Shown: positions 63,901-64,000 of the stretch, piece by piece
Layout of the letters: every line of letters begins with the position of its first letter
How positions within the stretch are numbered: position 1 is the stretch's first letter
Origin: Pardosa pseudoannulata
Lineage: Eukaryota > Arthropoda > Arachnida > Araneae > Lycosidae
DNA: 64,000 bases
Assembly (NCBI GenBank): GCA_032207245.1
Contig: CM063502.1
Location: forward strand, 74,316,509 to 74,380,508
Direction: 5' to 3'
Translations under genes and position numbers: made by a program
The notes under the pieces: generated by a model
Told to the model about the DNA's origin: nothing
Database searches by the model: none
Seen by the model: the letters and a program-made list of their open reading frames with translations, nothing else

Positions 63901-64000
63901 GAAATGTTGAGACCAACTTGAAGAAAGCTGAAATTCGCTAGAGTAAGCAAAGATCATTTAATATAAAATAGTGATATTCTTCGGAAGCGATATTCTCAGT
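60964..64000. other. Non-coding DNA, last 560 bp GC-richer
   Basis: No supported gene. 63440-64000 has richer, less repetitive sequence, and a minus-strand acceptor (TGCTCTCTCCTTTGTTTCAG near 63626-63645) is followed by a 14-codon frame. It may be near an exon or regulatory region that continues beyond the window. Confidence 0.3.

Overview
This is an AT-rich (about 70% A+T by eye) stretch of animal nuclear DNA. Everything in it looks eukaryotic: long (TA)n and compound CA/TA/TG microsatellites, decayed mariner/Tc1-type and TTAA-target DNA transposons, tRNA-like SINE segments, and many local tandem duplications of 140-400 bp. No operons, ribosome binding sites, rRNA or functional tRNA genes are visible. 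The mariner, Tc1-like and piggyBac-type remnants together with the long TA tracts fit an arthropod, and a spider or other chelicerate is my best guess. That is inference, not proof.

Most open frames here are not genes: runs of alternating Tyr/Ile come from (TA)n tracts, and most others are chance frames in repeats. The best gene evidence is a split reading frame on the minus strand. Exon A (27283-27407), exon B (21155-21325) and exon C (18442-18607) join in compatible phases (2/2 at both joins). Exons A and B have good splice sites, and the joined frame gives about 153 residues ending at a stop. A further short minus-strand candidate lies at 18214-18282. I do not recognise the protein. Its presumed introns carry a deleted mariner (20275-20981), a 3-copy array ending in a tRNA-like SINE (24369-24830), and two TTAA-MITE copies (26071-26625, 27065-27119). 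Weaker exon candidates are 16893-17111 (+), 41142-41165 (+, 24 nt), 45814-45902 (-, with a poly(A) signal) and 60860-60963 (-).

Layout. 1-9997: unique-looking DNA, small duplications, and the first TA microsatellite. 9998-16892: two diverged dispersed repeats, an internally duplicated block, and TTAA-MITE copy 1. 16893-27407: the exon-bearing part described above. 27958-32049: two 3-copy tandem arrays, three SINE-like segments, and the largest TA microsatellite. 35512-36773: a microsatellite and a two-copy 354-393 bp duplication. 37141-45902: mostly unique DNA with exon candidates, an imperfect hairpin and a mariner N-terminal fragment. 46280-49275: pogo-like and SINE-like traces and a 390 bp repeat in two copies. 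50440-52010: a tandem array disrupted by two different transposons, next to a perfect 44 nt palindrome. 53728-60112: a perfect 61 nt palindrome, three more duplications and two compound microsatellites. 60113-64000: mostly featureless.

No new multi-gene system is visible. The points worth following are the cryptic minus-strand gene, the two TTAA-flanked MITE families, the arrays that end in tRNA-like sequence, and the near-perfect palindromes.
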